Part shown: positions 30,632 through 41,056 of the stretch, piece after piece
Position numbering within the stretch: position 1 is the stretch's first letter
How the letters are laid out: each line of letters opens with the position of its first letter
NCBI RefSeq assembly: GCF_029784155.1
Contig: NC_073693.1
Coordinates: forward strand, 151,530,843 to 151,594,842
DNA: 64,000 bases
Direction of reading: 5' to 3'
Source of the DNA: Uranotaenia lowii
Taxonomy: Eukaryota > Arthropoda > Insecta > Diptera > Culicidae
Translations under genes and position numbers: made by a program
Notes under the pieces: model-generated
Told to the model about the DNA's origin: nothing
Database searches by the model: none
Seen by the model: only the letters and a program-made list of their open reading frames with translations

Positions 30632-31726
30632 ATGAGACTGAGATTTGATTGCATATTACAGACTATTGATCATTTTAATGTTTGTATCGATGTTATTGTT
30701 ATTTGTGAAACTTGGCTTGGTAAAGATAACTGTTGTATTTACAACATTCCGGGATACACATCTATTTTCTCTTGCCGTGATCAACCATATGGAGGCCTAG
30801 CTATGTATATAAAAACAAATTTGAATTTTAAAACTACTGAAAATATAACTATTGATGGCTTTCACCGAATTAGTGTCGAAATTTGTACAAGTGGTCAAGT
30901 AATTTGTGTTCATGGCGTATATAGACCCTCTGCATTTTCGTTTAACAAGTTTTGTGATCAAATTGAATCTCTTCTAACGTCTGTTGCTGATAATCACTCC
31001 TGCTTTATTGTAGGTGATTTAAACGTCCCTGTGAATCTGGTTAATCTGAATACCGTGGCAAAATATAGATCTATCTTAGAATCTTTTGGATACGCTTGTA
31101 CAAACACCTTTCCTACTAGGCCAACAACTCGGAATATTCTAGATCACGTAATATCGAAGCAAATTGACTTAGATCGATTGAAAAATGATACAATCTTTTC
31201 TGATGTTAGTGACCATTTACAAATACTCACATTCTTCAATTTATTAGGTGATAAAAATGTAACAATTCTAAGAAAAGAGATAGTTGACAACGCTAAACTA
31301 AACAGCTTATTTGTGAATTATTTAAACAGTATTCAACTACCAGAAAGTGTTGATGAAGGCCTACAAGAAATCACATCAACTTACAATCGATTTGTGAAAG
31401 TTTCTACTCGAACACTTAATAAAAGGGTAAAACTTAAAGGTAATTGCTGTCCGTGGATGACATTTGACCTTTGGACACTCATCAAAATAAAAGATAATTA
31501 TTTAAAACGATCAAAAAAGCATCCTAATGATATCAAGTTAAAAGAGATGTTAATTCATTTAAATAAAAAAGTGAGTTCAAAAAAACAAGAATGTAAAAGG
31601 CTCTATTATGAGCGCTTATTAAATCATTCTCCACATTCTAAGCTCTGGAGAAACATAAATACGCTCTTAGGTAAATCTAAAAAGACTTCCTCAATCAACC
31701 TTTCAGATGAAAGAGGTGAACGGTAA
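30632..31726 (+). pseudogene. LINE fragment: endonuclease domain, no reverse transcriptase
   Basis: An open frame of 364 residues covers most of an APE-type endonuclease and the linker before the RT. It shows 'VICETWLG' (catalytic Glu), 'GGLAMYIKTNL', 'VHGVYRPSA', 'SCFIVGDLNV' (Asp/Asn), 'NILDHVISK' and 'SDVSDHLQIL' (Asp-His). The linker has the Lys/Arg-rich 'KDNYLKRSKKHPNDIKLKEM' and 'YERLLNHSPHSKLWRNIN'. The first strand and helix of the endonuclease are missing, and the frame ends at TAA before any RT motif, next to GGTAAC repeats at 31720-31738. CR1/L2/jockey-like group. Its AT-rich codon use differs from the LINE at 37100-40042. It has no ORF1 and cannot move. Confidence 0.8.
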
Positions 31727-31739
31727 CGGTAACGGTAAC

Positions 31740-33460
31740 GAGCTCGTTTGAAGTGTGCGTAAAAACACGCTCTCTAACCATTGGGCTCGCTATACATGGG
31801 AATTCTCTTTCTGGGTTTCTCATGTAAAGTTAGCTAATGCAGAGCAAAGGCGGGAGCAATCCATGGGAGCTTTTCATCAACATGCCCTCTAGCCTAAAAT
31901 GTCAACACCTATCAAGCTTTCTCCTATTGGCGCACTAATGGCTGTCTATCCACCTTTCTTTCAAATTCTATAAAATAAATTCTCTCTAGTTTTCATTCCG
32001 CCGCACATGCCATTAAAATTATAATCATACAAATAACGGCGATTAAAATCATATAACTTACCTAAAAAAATGATTGCTTTAAGTATGAAATGATTTAAGG
32101 GTATAAGATTAGATAAACTCTCAGAATTTTCGTTGTCTGACACTTATAAACAGTAAATAGAAAACCAAAACCAAATAGTAAGCCAAAACAGTAAACGGAC
32201 CTTTTATCTTTTGATTTTGCATTATTTTTTCCAATGCTTTGGGCAGCCTGATTAAAGGATTAAGTCTTCTTTAATAAAGGATTAAGTCTCCTTTAACTTT
32301 CAAAACATCATAGTTTTTTTTAGTCCCACGACAACGCCTCTAGTTTATCTACGGGTTCATGTATCGATCTAAATCTTGCAGCATATAATTTTGAAATTAG
32401 GACATTGACAAAAAATGCACAAGACGACGATCGGCAAAATTATTTTGAAAAGATATGATGAAAATTTGAAAAAGGTATCAAGTATTCCCATTCTGCTCTA
32501 ATGTGTCTCTTTCAAACCCTTCAATTTTGTTAATAGGATAATATTTTGAGATCTTCTACATCAAATGATTGTGGAGCACTAGACCTCCTAACACCTTAAA
32601 GCTTAGGTTTTCAATGAACACTGTGAAGAAATTTTCTTAGAATTGACTTTGATCGTTTGCTATTAAATTATATTTCACACAGCCCAACGATTTGGTATCA
32701 GCATATCAAAGTTCTTTGCATTCTTAGGCAACCCTCGAATGATTAATCTCAATTTGTCACCAAACACATTAGCCCAACGACAACACACGCTTGGTATGGA
32801 AGATGGCTGCAATCGCTAAATCATCACGGGGAGTTCTTTCAAGCGTAGAAACGAATCACAACGTGGATCTCACCCAAGCTACTGAATTGAGCAAAACATC
32901 GTGGCGGATCGGAATCGAACTGCAAAAAAGATCTTCGCAGGGCAGCGTTAATCTAACAACATTTGGCACGGTGCCACTGATTGCGCAAATGATTCTTCTC
33001 TTTAAGTCTAGAGTCGTTCACATCAGCCAAATTTGCTTCCAGCAGCTTGGATGTCGATGGAAGTAAAAGTTTCTCCGGTGACACTTTTTGCACTAGTGAG
33101 TGTCTTAGTGAATAGAAAAATTATATCAATAAATTATGAAGTCTCAAATACGCGAATGGCCTTTCTTTTAAAATGCGAACTTTCAAGAAAATTTTGTCAA
33201 TAACTAAATATCCTTTTCTTAGAATTTGGCTACTTCCTTCAACAGGTGCTTATTTCTCAATCTGCCTTTTTTTATCAGAGTGTAATTCACAACGAATGCC
33301 ATCTTGATATTTACTAGGAATGGTATTAAAGGCTGAATGATTTTGGAAGTCTTCGGCCTATGCGAATTGAAACCCCATCACGTGCAGGTCTAGATTTGGT
33401 CAACAAGTAGTAGGTAGGTAGTATTTAAAATTTTCAGGTCACATAGAATTTTCACATGCG
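31740..33460. other. Non-coding DNA with a decayed family C MITE
   Basis: No convincing gene. 32160-32500 matches the right half of the family C MITE ('aaggattaagtctcctt', 'gtcccacgacaa', 'aaggtatcaagtattcccat' ending in 'ctcta'), but is strongly diverged and lacks a left end. The 91-residue frame at 32791-33066 has no recognised motif. Confidence 0.5.
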
Positions 33461-33699
33461 TGCCTCCCCCGGACAGACAAACAGCCAGACAGACTGGTCA
33501 GATTTTTATGGCTCAAACATGTCGCCGATGGCCAAGATCACAGAGCCAGTCAGTCAGTACCAAACCTCATGCTCATTGATGGACCGATACTAATACTGTA
33601 TTTGTTTTCTCCACTCGTGGAGTGTTCCACCGTACTCGATAAAAACAAACACAAATCGTCGCCAGTGTATTGCTATCTCACTCACTCACACGCTCTCTC

Positions 33700-33865
33700 G
33701 CAACACTGGCAAAATTATCGGTGGGCCACCGTCCGTAAGCAGAACTCCGACAGGTCAAAACCAGTGCAACACCGTCCGAATAAACAAACAGTTTGACAGC
33801 ACCTAGTGGTGCACCAGTGCAACACTAGTGCAACACTCGGCATAAACAAATACGGTATAAATATG
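33700..33865 (+). promoter_or_regulatory. AGTGCAACAC repeats followed by a TATA-like box
   Basis: AGTGCAACAC occurs at 33763-33772, 33816-33825 and 33827-33836, and TATAAATA at 33856-33863. The region 33460-33870 is less AT-rich than its surroundings and has (CTCA)-like runs. It could be regulatory DNA upstream of the candidate start at 34447 or a separate TATA promoter. No open frame follows, so the assignment is weak. Confidence 0.3.
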
Positions 33866-34440
33866 AACCGTGTGGATGCATTTGATCATGCATGGTGGTG
33901 GTTTGATTGATTGATTGGTCGGTTACCTGAAGGTATGCTGTTTCCATTTGGCGAATTGGTCTGTTTGGCAAATGCAATTTGTACTTCATAACACCGTGCC
34001 CTTTTTTTCGGAAGCTCGAGATTAAGTCTTTCATGTTACACTGTGGCGGGTATTTTACAGTTTAATTTGTAAATGTTTATTCAATTCAAAAAGAGTAGAG
34101 GAGATGACGCATGACTAAATGGTTGACGTATCAATACAAATACAGCTACTAGTTTTCTCATTATTCAGCATGAAAGAAAACAAAATCCGAAAAACATGCC
34201 TTAGGAAAAATGCTGTATTTAATATATTACACGTCAAAAAAATATTTACCTTATGCATATGAAAGCTGAAGTTAGTGTCTAAATGCATCATAAAGTCAAG
34301 AAATATTTTCAAAATATATTCGATTGCTGGTGAAAACTGTTTGAGCGATGGTAGAGTTTTTGAAAAAATATGAATACAAAGTTTATTATAATTCTAACAT
34401 TTTGTTGTCTTTAGATTTTTGAAGCAACATAAATAAAATT

Positions 34441-34480
34441 TACTGCAGTCGCGCTTCGGGTGCCGTGTCGAACGGTCGAG
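34441..34480 (+). promoter_or_regulatory. Candidate TATA-less Inr + DPE promoter
   Basis: GCAGTC at 34445-34450 fits the insect initiator with A+1 at 34447. GGTCG at 34474-34478 falls exactly at +28 to +32, matching the downstream promoter element (RGWYV). No TATA box lies upstream. The following ~450 bp are less AT-rich and have the look of a 5' UTR. A possible donor ('cccg' then gtgagg) lies near 34888-34895, before AT-rich intron-like sequence. A long gene continuing beyond the window or with a distant next exon is inferred. Confidence 0.4.
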
Positions 34481-34899
34481 TTTTTTTTCCGCTTCTATTC
34501 GTACCAATCGAGTGTCGCTTTATTTTCTCCCGTTTCTAGTTTTTATACGTGGATGGTTGAAAATGTTTTGTTTAAGTTTGCTTAAAAGTGTTTTCAATAG
34601 GGGATTCAAATGGCAATAGTAATTCGGAAGTTGGTGCGCGACAATAGATAAAAGTTTAAAAATAGGAATCATCTGAAATTAATTCGAAACTCTGGTCAAA
34701 ACGATAAGCCAAGTGAAGATTTCTGTGGCTTTTCTTTGGGATTGTTTGATTTGGTGATTTAAGTGATAGAGATTGCGTGGCAGAAGTGAATACCAACGAG
34801 GGATTTTGATTTTCAAAACGAAACCAATTTGAACGTGTTTGGACATGTTTCGATCGAAGTAGGCGGTGGTGCCGTTTGTGTCTAACCCGGTGAGGAAGT

Positions 34900-36220
34900 T
34901 CCTTTTTGTTTCTCTTTTCTTTTGTACATTGAACGACGCTTGTGTTTTCGGGGTTATCTTTTCGTTTAAATTTTTGTCATATTTAATTAATTACAGATAT
35001 TTTCACAATTTTATCAACATAATTCATAATGGAAATTTTTCATCTTAAGGTATTAAAATATAAAAATATCTTCATTTCATGAAAAAAAATCTGTTCAATA
35101 TTATAACGGTACCGTTAAAATGATTGAAATTTTTTAAAAATTCCATTGGTATTCAAAAACTATAGCGAACAATTGAACAATTGTGTTCAAATTGATTCGA
35201 TTCGTGGATTGGCCGGAAATAGTATGAGAAAAAAAGATTTTTAGTATAAAAGTTTTTTTTTCAAAACTGCCATGCATGTGTGAGGAAAAAAACTACTTTA
35301 AATTAAGCGCATACATAATTTTCACAAATTCCATTCCAATATTGCCTCATTGTTTATTATCCATGTTTTCGATTGCAGCTATATAGAAAAAATAACAATT
35401 ACATCAAACCAATAAACGTTTTCGATATTTACTCTTACTATTTATTGATTGTTAAATTATGCAAAAATATTTATCTATCAAATTTCCATTTTTTTATCAG
35501 ATAACCGAATTCTTATGACAAATATTTTTTTTTAAATTATTCAAATATACAAGTACGTTGAAAATAATAAAAAAACGTTTTCATTACGTAGTTACGTAGA
35601 AATTTTTTCGAAATTTCTTCTTTTCTGTAGCTTTTTCACCGTAAAAATATACATAACAACACATAATAAAAATTTTAAAAAAAAATGTCATTCTATTATT
35701 ACTATTATTTAGTTGCATTTTTTTTACAGACGCCTTTAATTTGTACTAGTTATGATTATGATGATATTTTTTAAATATTAAAAAATAATGTGACCATCAG
35801 ATCAAAAAAGATTCTTCATGATAGTAGATTTCGATCTCTTTTTTTTGTAAATGTTTGTTAGTCCAAAGACGTTCATATTGAGTCTTCACAAATAACAAAT
35901 AACGGTTTTGCCTTCACATTTTTTAGTTTGTTCAGAACATTTAATTATTTAAAATCATTGTCCATTTTTATTTAGTATGCAAAGCAAAACAGCTTCATAA
36001 TGATCCTACGCAGCAACACTAAAGGCTAGTGTCACTGTGAGATAGTGAGACACTGTAAATAGTTGTCTTCACTGTTACGTTCCGAATCCTTTTAAATAAA
36101 GTAATAATAACAGTAACATTTGTCTTTTTGGTTCTTCATTTGATTACATTATATGTCATAATTTTATTATATTTATATTGTTTTATATTCCTATATCATA
36201 TTATTCCTTGCATTTCCAGA
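34900..36220. other. AT-rich non-coding DNA, possibly intronic
   Basis: No frames with protein-like composition, no LINE or MITE ends recognised, many A/T runs. It could be the first intron of the gene proposed to start at 34447. Confidence 0.4.
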
Positions 36221-36224
36221 TACA

Positions 36225-36446
36225 AATAATATTAGAAGGAATGCATCTGGGGATAACCTGTAGAAATTATTGCAAGCGGCACGGGCAGCCGGCCATTGTA
36301 GGTTTTTTAGGGTTGGATGCCTTCCTTCGACGAACCATCGGACCGTGGAAGCCCTAGAAGAAATTCGAAGGCCAAGCCACACAGCCATAGGCAGGACCTT
36401 GCTACCGATGGGGGAACCATACATACATACATACATACAACATAAA
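36225..36446 (+). mobile_element. LINE 3'-end fragment with (CATA)n tail
   Basis: A GC-rich island in AT-rich DNA that ends in CATACATACATACATACA at about 36417-36440. Short tandem tails of this kind end many insect non-LTR elements. The body ('ctggggataacctgtagaaa', 'gccaagccacacagccatag') has no RT motif, so this is 3' UTR only and the clade is undetermined. The 92-codon minus-strand frame here is a chance overlap. Confidence 0.55.
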
Positions 36447-36677
36447 TAAAATTTACTGTAATTTTTCAAAGTTGACTACTTTGCGGGTTTTTTTTACAAA
36501 TTGAAATTTCATCTGTGGTTGTGGTCCACCGTCAGGTTGTACCCGGATTTTCTGTGCTTTTACTTTGATTGAAGTAGTCAAAATGTATGCATTGGAAAGG
36601 TAATTTAAAGTTATAAACGTAAAATTATTCCTGGATATCTAGAACCACAAGCATAGGAAATATCCAATTGATAGAAA

Positions 36678-36684
36678 TCTCTCT

Positions 36685-36766
<82 letters not shown>
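36678..36766. repeat. (CT)n microsatellite
   Basis: A pure CT run at 36691-36766 preceded by an interrupted CT/T stretch from 36678. About 38 pure dinucleotide units. Confidence 0.95.
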
Positions 36767-36768
<2 letters not shown>

Positions 36769-36773
<5 letters not shown>

Positions 36774-37083
36774 CAAACGCACAGACATCAACATCCTTAA
36801 CACAGCATATGCTTCCATTTTCGATAGATTCAACCAGCTGAAACCGACCATCAAAAATCTCTCAGAGTTAATACCCTACAGGAATGAACTCGTTATCAAC
36901 TACAGAAACCCTCAGTTTAGCTCAGTAACCACCATAGAGAACTGGACGACATTTAACTCTCATGTTAAAAATTCAAAAAGGTCGAACTTTTCGACAATGG
37001 CCTTACCTCAAGAACCACAACAAACAACAGTTGCATTATTGCAAGTAGGACCTCGCCACTTATTTCACACTAGGCACTGTTAA
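36769..37083 (+). other. 104-codon open frame without a start codon
   Basis: The frame is open from the (CT)n array, which it reads as alternating Leu-Ser, to TAA at 37081-37083. The residues look protein-like ('SIFDRFNQLKPTIKNLSELI', 'ENWTTFNSHVKNSKRSN'), not like chance low-complexity sequence. The first internal Met is only 28 codons from the end. It could be the 3' part of a mobile-element ORF cut by the microsatellite, or an exon. It abuts the 3' side of the minus-strand LINE. Not recognised. Confidence 0.35.
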
Positions 37084-37099
37084 TTATAACACCAAATTC

Positions 37100-40042
37100 T
37101 TAAAAACTTACATTTACATCCCAGTTTCCCTGAGGATGGTGCCAACAAGCACCGAAACGTGCAGCGTTTCGACGATTTTGAAGCGTGTCTAAATCAATTA
37201 GGCGACAACGGTTTTCGTAACTGGGTAAACGAAACGGATCTAACCAGTTCAAGTGTCGCAGGGCATACCGTATAAAGCGCCGCTGGATAGCCTCTATTCG
37301 TTCAGCTCCGTTCTGGTAAAATGGGCACCAAACTGCAGATGCATATTCGAGAGTTGAGCGAACTATGCTGCAATACAGGCTTTTTAGGCAGTACACATCT
37401 TTAAACTCCTTTGTTACGCGAAATAAGAAGCCAAGACTTCTAGATGCTTTATCAACGAAGTAATTCGTATGAGTCTCAAACTCCAGCCGATGGTCTAGGA
37501 TAACTCCCAAATCGTTGATGTGTTCCACCCGGGCGATGGTTTCGTTCCCGAGAGTGTACTCTGCGCAAAGAGGGTTCCGCTTACGAGAAAATGAAATGAC
37601 CGCACATTTGCTGTGGTTCAGAGGCAAGCAGTTGGTGTCACACCAGTGAGCGAAGGTGTTGAACTGCCTTTGCAAGAGATCGATATCGTCTTGGCCATTG
37701 ATGGTGTGGAAAAGTTTGAGGTCGTCGGCATACGCAAGTTTTGGGCCGTCCAAGAGAGTGAGTACATCGTTAAAATAGATGACAAAAATTATCGGTCCCA
37801 AGTGGCTTCCCTGGGGCACACCTGAACAAGCGGAGAACTGTCTTGAAAAGAAATTTCCAGTTTGCACTGATAACTTTCGTCCTCTTAAATAGCTCCGAAA
37901 CCAGTCCAGGAGGGATCCACCGAATCCTAAGCGTTCGAGTTTTGCGATTGCAATATCGTGATTTACTTTGTCGAAAGCAGCAGACAGATCAGTATAGATG
38001 GCGTCAGTTTGGGACATCATGGCAAAGCTATCTTGCACGAATGATGTGAAAGTCAGCAAATTTGTTGTCGTGGATCGTTTTGGCAAGAACCTGTGTTGAT
38101 CGTTGGAAAAGTATTGCTTCGAGGACGAGAAAATTGGATCCAGAACAACCAATTCGAACAGTTTGGCTATCGAACAGAGAGCTGAAATTCCACGATAGAT
38201 GTCTATAACTTTCTTATCTCCCTTTTTGTGAACAGGAAACATGTAAGCTTCTTTCCAAAGCGAGGGAAAGATTGCGAAGTCCAGCGAAGCTCGAAAAATA
38301 TGCCTAATGGGAGTCAGTAGATGTGGCATGAAACGTTTCAAGAAAATAGCTGGTATCCCGTCCGGACCCGTAGATGATGAATTTTTAAGCTTAGCTGTCG
38401 CTTCCAGAATGGCTGCGTCATCGAATGAAATACGGCTTAAGGAAGAATCAAGAAGTGAAATATTTCTTACAGCCGTATCCAGTTGTTCTGAGGAAATGGA
38501 TCCCGTTGTGAAAACGCTTGAAAATTTCTCAGCAAAAAGATTACATATTTCAGGATCGGTGTTCGCTGTGTGGTCTTTCAAGAACATTTGAGACGGAAGC
38601 CCGGATTCTTTCCGCTGATTTTTGACGTACTTCCAGAAAGATCTCGGGTTGGTCTTAAAATTGCGCTGTAGCCGGTGAAGATAGTTCTGGTAGCAACGCC
38701 TGCTGCTTTTTTTGTATGGCGTGTTTAGCTTGCGGTATTCTTTTTTTGTGCAGAGGGACTTGTGCTTGCTGAAGTATCGAAGAGCACGGTTTTTAGCCGT
38801 CTTCAATTGTCGCAGTTGATTAGTGACCCAGGGAGCTCGTGGGTTGGACGGTAAGCTTCGTTTCGGAACATGACGATCGATTATGTAGTTCAGTATGTTT
38901 GAGAAAGTCGCAGCGGCAGCATTGGGATTAGAAAGATCGAGTTCCTTCTCCCATTCGATAGAATCCAGGACAAGTGAGATAGCTTCGTAGTCGACGTTTT
39001 TGAAGTACTGGTAGAAAGAAGCAGTTTCCTCTACTGGGGCGTTAATGTCAGTGACATCGATTGAGACCACTAAAGCTGGATGATGGGAAACAACTTTGAC
39101 GAGAGGGGCGGGAGCTAAATCTATAGTCGGATTCCTGAAGCCTTCGTTTATGAAGCAGAGGTCTAGCGTACGGCCGTTTTCGTTTTCGAAGCTGTTGATC
39201 TGGCGAAGAATCGAGGTGCTCAAAGAGTCCAGAAAGCTGTTGGAAGGAGCCGAGAAATAGGAGCGCATAGGATCTTGGAACAAAAAGGCACCGTGGGAGG
39301 GGCACCATTTCAAGCCAGGCATGTTGAAATCACCGATAACAAGTATGTCATCTTCGGGAGAGCAGATTGAGCTTATTTTGGAGAGGCAGTGTGAGAAAGA
39401 CTCAGCTACAACAAGGTCAGTAGAGCGATCAGGAGGCACGTACACTACGCATAGGTACAGTTTCCGGTCACCGAGATCAATGCGAGCCCAAAGAAGTTCC
39501 AAATCGTTCCAGGAACTGTCTTCGATCAGCTGAGCCGTGAATCTGGACTTTACAGCAAGTAAAACTCCGCCTCCAGTTGATCTTTTGCTGTTCAGGGGGC
39601 TTCGATCGCAATGAAACACTACATAGTCTGGGCCGATAATTTGACTGGATAAGGTGCTTTCGTTTAGCCATGTTTCTGTAAAGGCAATGAATTCGTAGCA
39701 GGAACATGACGTGGCTAGGAGGTAGTCAACCAGACAGGAATTGACACCACCGACGTTCTGATAGTAAACGTTGATAGGCTCAGCAGTGTCGGGTGCAGAA
39801 TAAGAACGAAGATCCCTGGAAATGCAAATTCCATCACGCGGAGAAGAACTATCGATAACAGCATACTTGCCTGAAAGCGCAGGCTGGAGAACCCATTCAC
39901 CACAGACGAACTCAGGGCCGGGACGACTGTCGTCGGGCAGGAAACAGCGCGACTGAGTCGAAGGGCTCAGGGGTCTCCGTAACTCCTGATACGTTGCGTC
40001 CCGGTGCTGTGAGAGCGGTCTGGAGAACCCCCTCGCCTCCAT
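37100..40042 (-). CDS. CR1/jockey-like LINE endonuclease-reverse transcriptase (980 aa)
   Basis: An intact frame with an APE endonuclease followed by a reverse transcriptase. Endonuclease: 'INVYYQNVGGVNS' (about residue 90), 'FIAFTETWLN' (about 118), 'CVVYVPPDRS', 'ILVIGDFNMPGLKW' (about 236) and 'SHHPALVVS' (about 320). RT: 'SSTGPDGIPAIFLKR', 'FPVHKKGDKKVIDIYRGISA', 'LPKRSTTTNL', 'YTDLSAAFDKVNHD', 'CSGVPQGSHLGPI' and the catalytic 'LAYADDLKLF' (about 770). The C-terminus has 'STLEYASAVWCPFY' and 'RRFIRYALRHLNW', typical of the clade. The ORF starts inside a tandem-repeated 5' region and the frame stays open a little upstream of the chosen ATG. No ORF1 or RNase H was seen. Full coding length without stops suggests a young, perhaps recently active copy. 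Confidence 0.88.
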   Translation of the reverse strand: MEARGFSRPLSQHRDATYQELRRPLSPSTQSRCFLPDDSRPGPEFVCGEWVLQPALSGKYAVIDSSSPRDGICISRDLRSYSAPDTAEPINVYYQNVGGVNSCLVDYLLATSCSCYEFIAFTETWLNESTLSSQIIGPDYVVFHCDRSPLNSKRSTGGGVLLAVKSRFTAQLIEDSSWNDLELLWARIDLGDRKLYLCVVYVPPDRSTDLVVAESFSHCLSKISSICSPEDDILVIGDFNMPGLKWCPSHGAFLFQDPMRSYFSAPSNSFLDSLSTSILRQINSFENENGRTLDLCFINEGFRNPTIDLAPAPLVKVVSHHPALVVSIDVTDINAPVEETASFYQYFKNVDYEAISLVLDSIEWEKELDLSNPNAAAATFSNILNYIIDRHVPKRSLPSNPRAPWVTNQLRQLKTAKNRALRYFSKHKSLCTKKEYRKLNTPYKKSSRRCYQNYLHRLQRNFKTNPRSFWKYVKNQRKESGLPSQMFLKDHTANTDPEICNLFAEKFSSVFTTGSISSEQLDTAVRNISLLDSSLSRISFDDAAILEATAKLKNSSSTGPDGIPAIFLKRFMPHLLTPIRHIFRASLDFAIFPSLWKEAYMFPVHKKGDKKVIDIYRGISALCSIAKLFELVVLDPIFSSSKQYFSNDQHRFLPKRSTTTNLLTFTSFVQDSFAMMSQTDAIYTDLSAAFDKVNHDIAIAKLERLGFGGSLLDWFRSYLRGRKLSVQTGNFFSRQFSACSGVPQGSHLGPIIFVIYFNDVLTLLDGPKLAYADDLKLFHTINGQDDIDLLQRQFNTFAHWCDTNCLPLNHSKCAVISFSRKRNPLCAEYTLGNETIARVEHINDLGVILDHRLEFETHTNYFVDKASRSLGFLFRVTKEFKDVYCLKSLYCSIVRSTLEYASAVWCPFYQNGAERIEAIQRRFIRYALRHLNWLDPFRLPSYENRCRLIDLDTLQNRRNAARFGACWHHPQGNWDVNVSF

Positions 40043-40400
40043 CGAACTCAGGGCCAGGACGACTGATGACGCAGGCAGGAAACAGCGCGACTGAGTCGAA
40101 GGGCTCGGAGGTCTCCGTAGGCCCAGTAGATATTGCGGAGTCTAGATGATTTTGCGGGTTTGAGGAACTAACGGGCGGGAATGAGCGATAGTTCGCGCAG
40201 CGTCTGTTTTCGGGTGAAATATTATCACACAGGGATAAAGTTCTTGTAAGGGATGAATACTTGCCTGGATAAGTAGGCTGGAGGACCTCATTGCCAAAAT
40301 CGAACTCAGGGCTGGGACGGCTGATGACGCTGGCTGGAAACGGCGCGACTGAGTCGAGAGGCTTTGAGGCCTCTCAAGTGCGAAGTTCGTTGCGTCCCAG
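39866..40400 (-). repeat. Three tandem copies of a ~110-bp unit at the LINE 5' end
   Basis: The block containing 'cgactgagtcga', 'gaactcagggccgggacgac' and 'tctggagaaccc' (plus strand) occurs near 39880-39985, 40018-40120 and 40270-40375, with the third more diverged. In the ORF frame the first two give 'SPSTQSRCFLP' twice. Repeated 5' units are known in several LINE families, where they can act as promoter modules; that role is an inference here. Confidence 0.75.
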
Positions 40401-40985
40401 TGGAGAAACCCAAGTAGCTATGGTCTCGTCGTCGTTATCAGCTGAGTTGGGAACTAGACGAATGTAATGCATGAGCTGCAATAATTTTTCTGAGGCATGT
40501 TTTTCGGATTTTTTTTTGCTTTCGTGCTGAATAACGATGACAACTGGTAGCTTTAGCTGTATATAATGTTTCAAGCATATTTTACTGACATTACAAGGTT
40601 TCTAGTGATATAAGTTTCGTTGTACACGGTTAGATATGAAAAGAGTTATAACGACTTTAGCTTGACACTCCTAAGTCTTATAAGGGTAACGCAACCTAGT
40701 GCGGATGAAGATTAATCGATTGGAATTCATCAACGACAATTAGAAGAACACGAAACTATCCGCAGCTCTTCATATTATGATGTGAATGTTATTGTGTGTA
40801 CTTAAAATTCAAGATATAACTCGAAAACTTCCGAGTAAAAATCAATCATTTAAAAGGATTTTATCAAAAAATTCCAGGTTTTTATACTGGAAAATTAAAT
40901 CTTAAATGTGTTGAAATGACGTGTTCAGTAAAGCGATTTTATTAATTGCCAGTTGCACTGGTGTCAAGACGGTTTTTTAATCCTA
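40400..40985. other. LINE upstream region and AT-rich flank
   Basis: No ORF1 or other coding sequence was recognised upstream of the LINE on the minus strand. The 5' boundary of the LINE could not be set. The rest is ordinary AT-rich DNA. Confidence 0.4.
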
Positions 40986-40987
40986 GC

Positions 40988-41036
40988 CAGTGGTGCCAGG
41001 TGTCCTGATAAATCAGGATTTGACCTGATTTTAGAA
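40988..41036. mobile_element. Single end of a hAT MITE
   Basis: CAGTGGTGCCAGGTGTCCTG followed by 'ataaatcaggatttgacctgatttt' matches the ends of the MITE at 5991-6455. Only one terminus is present before different sequence starts, so this is a truncated copy. Confidence 0.7.
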
Positions 41037-41056
41037 AGTTATTATAATTATTATTA

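Noticed and set aside
36639..36854. 71-codon minus frame rich in Arg-Glu repeats
   Set aside because: Direct translation of the (CT)n microsatellite; no evidence of coding.
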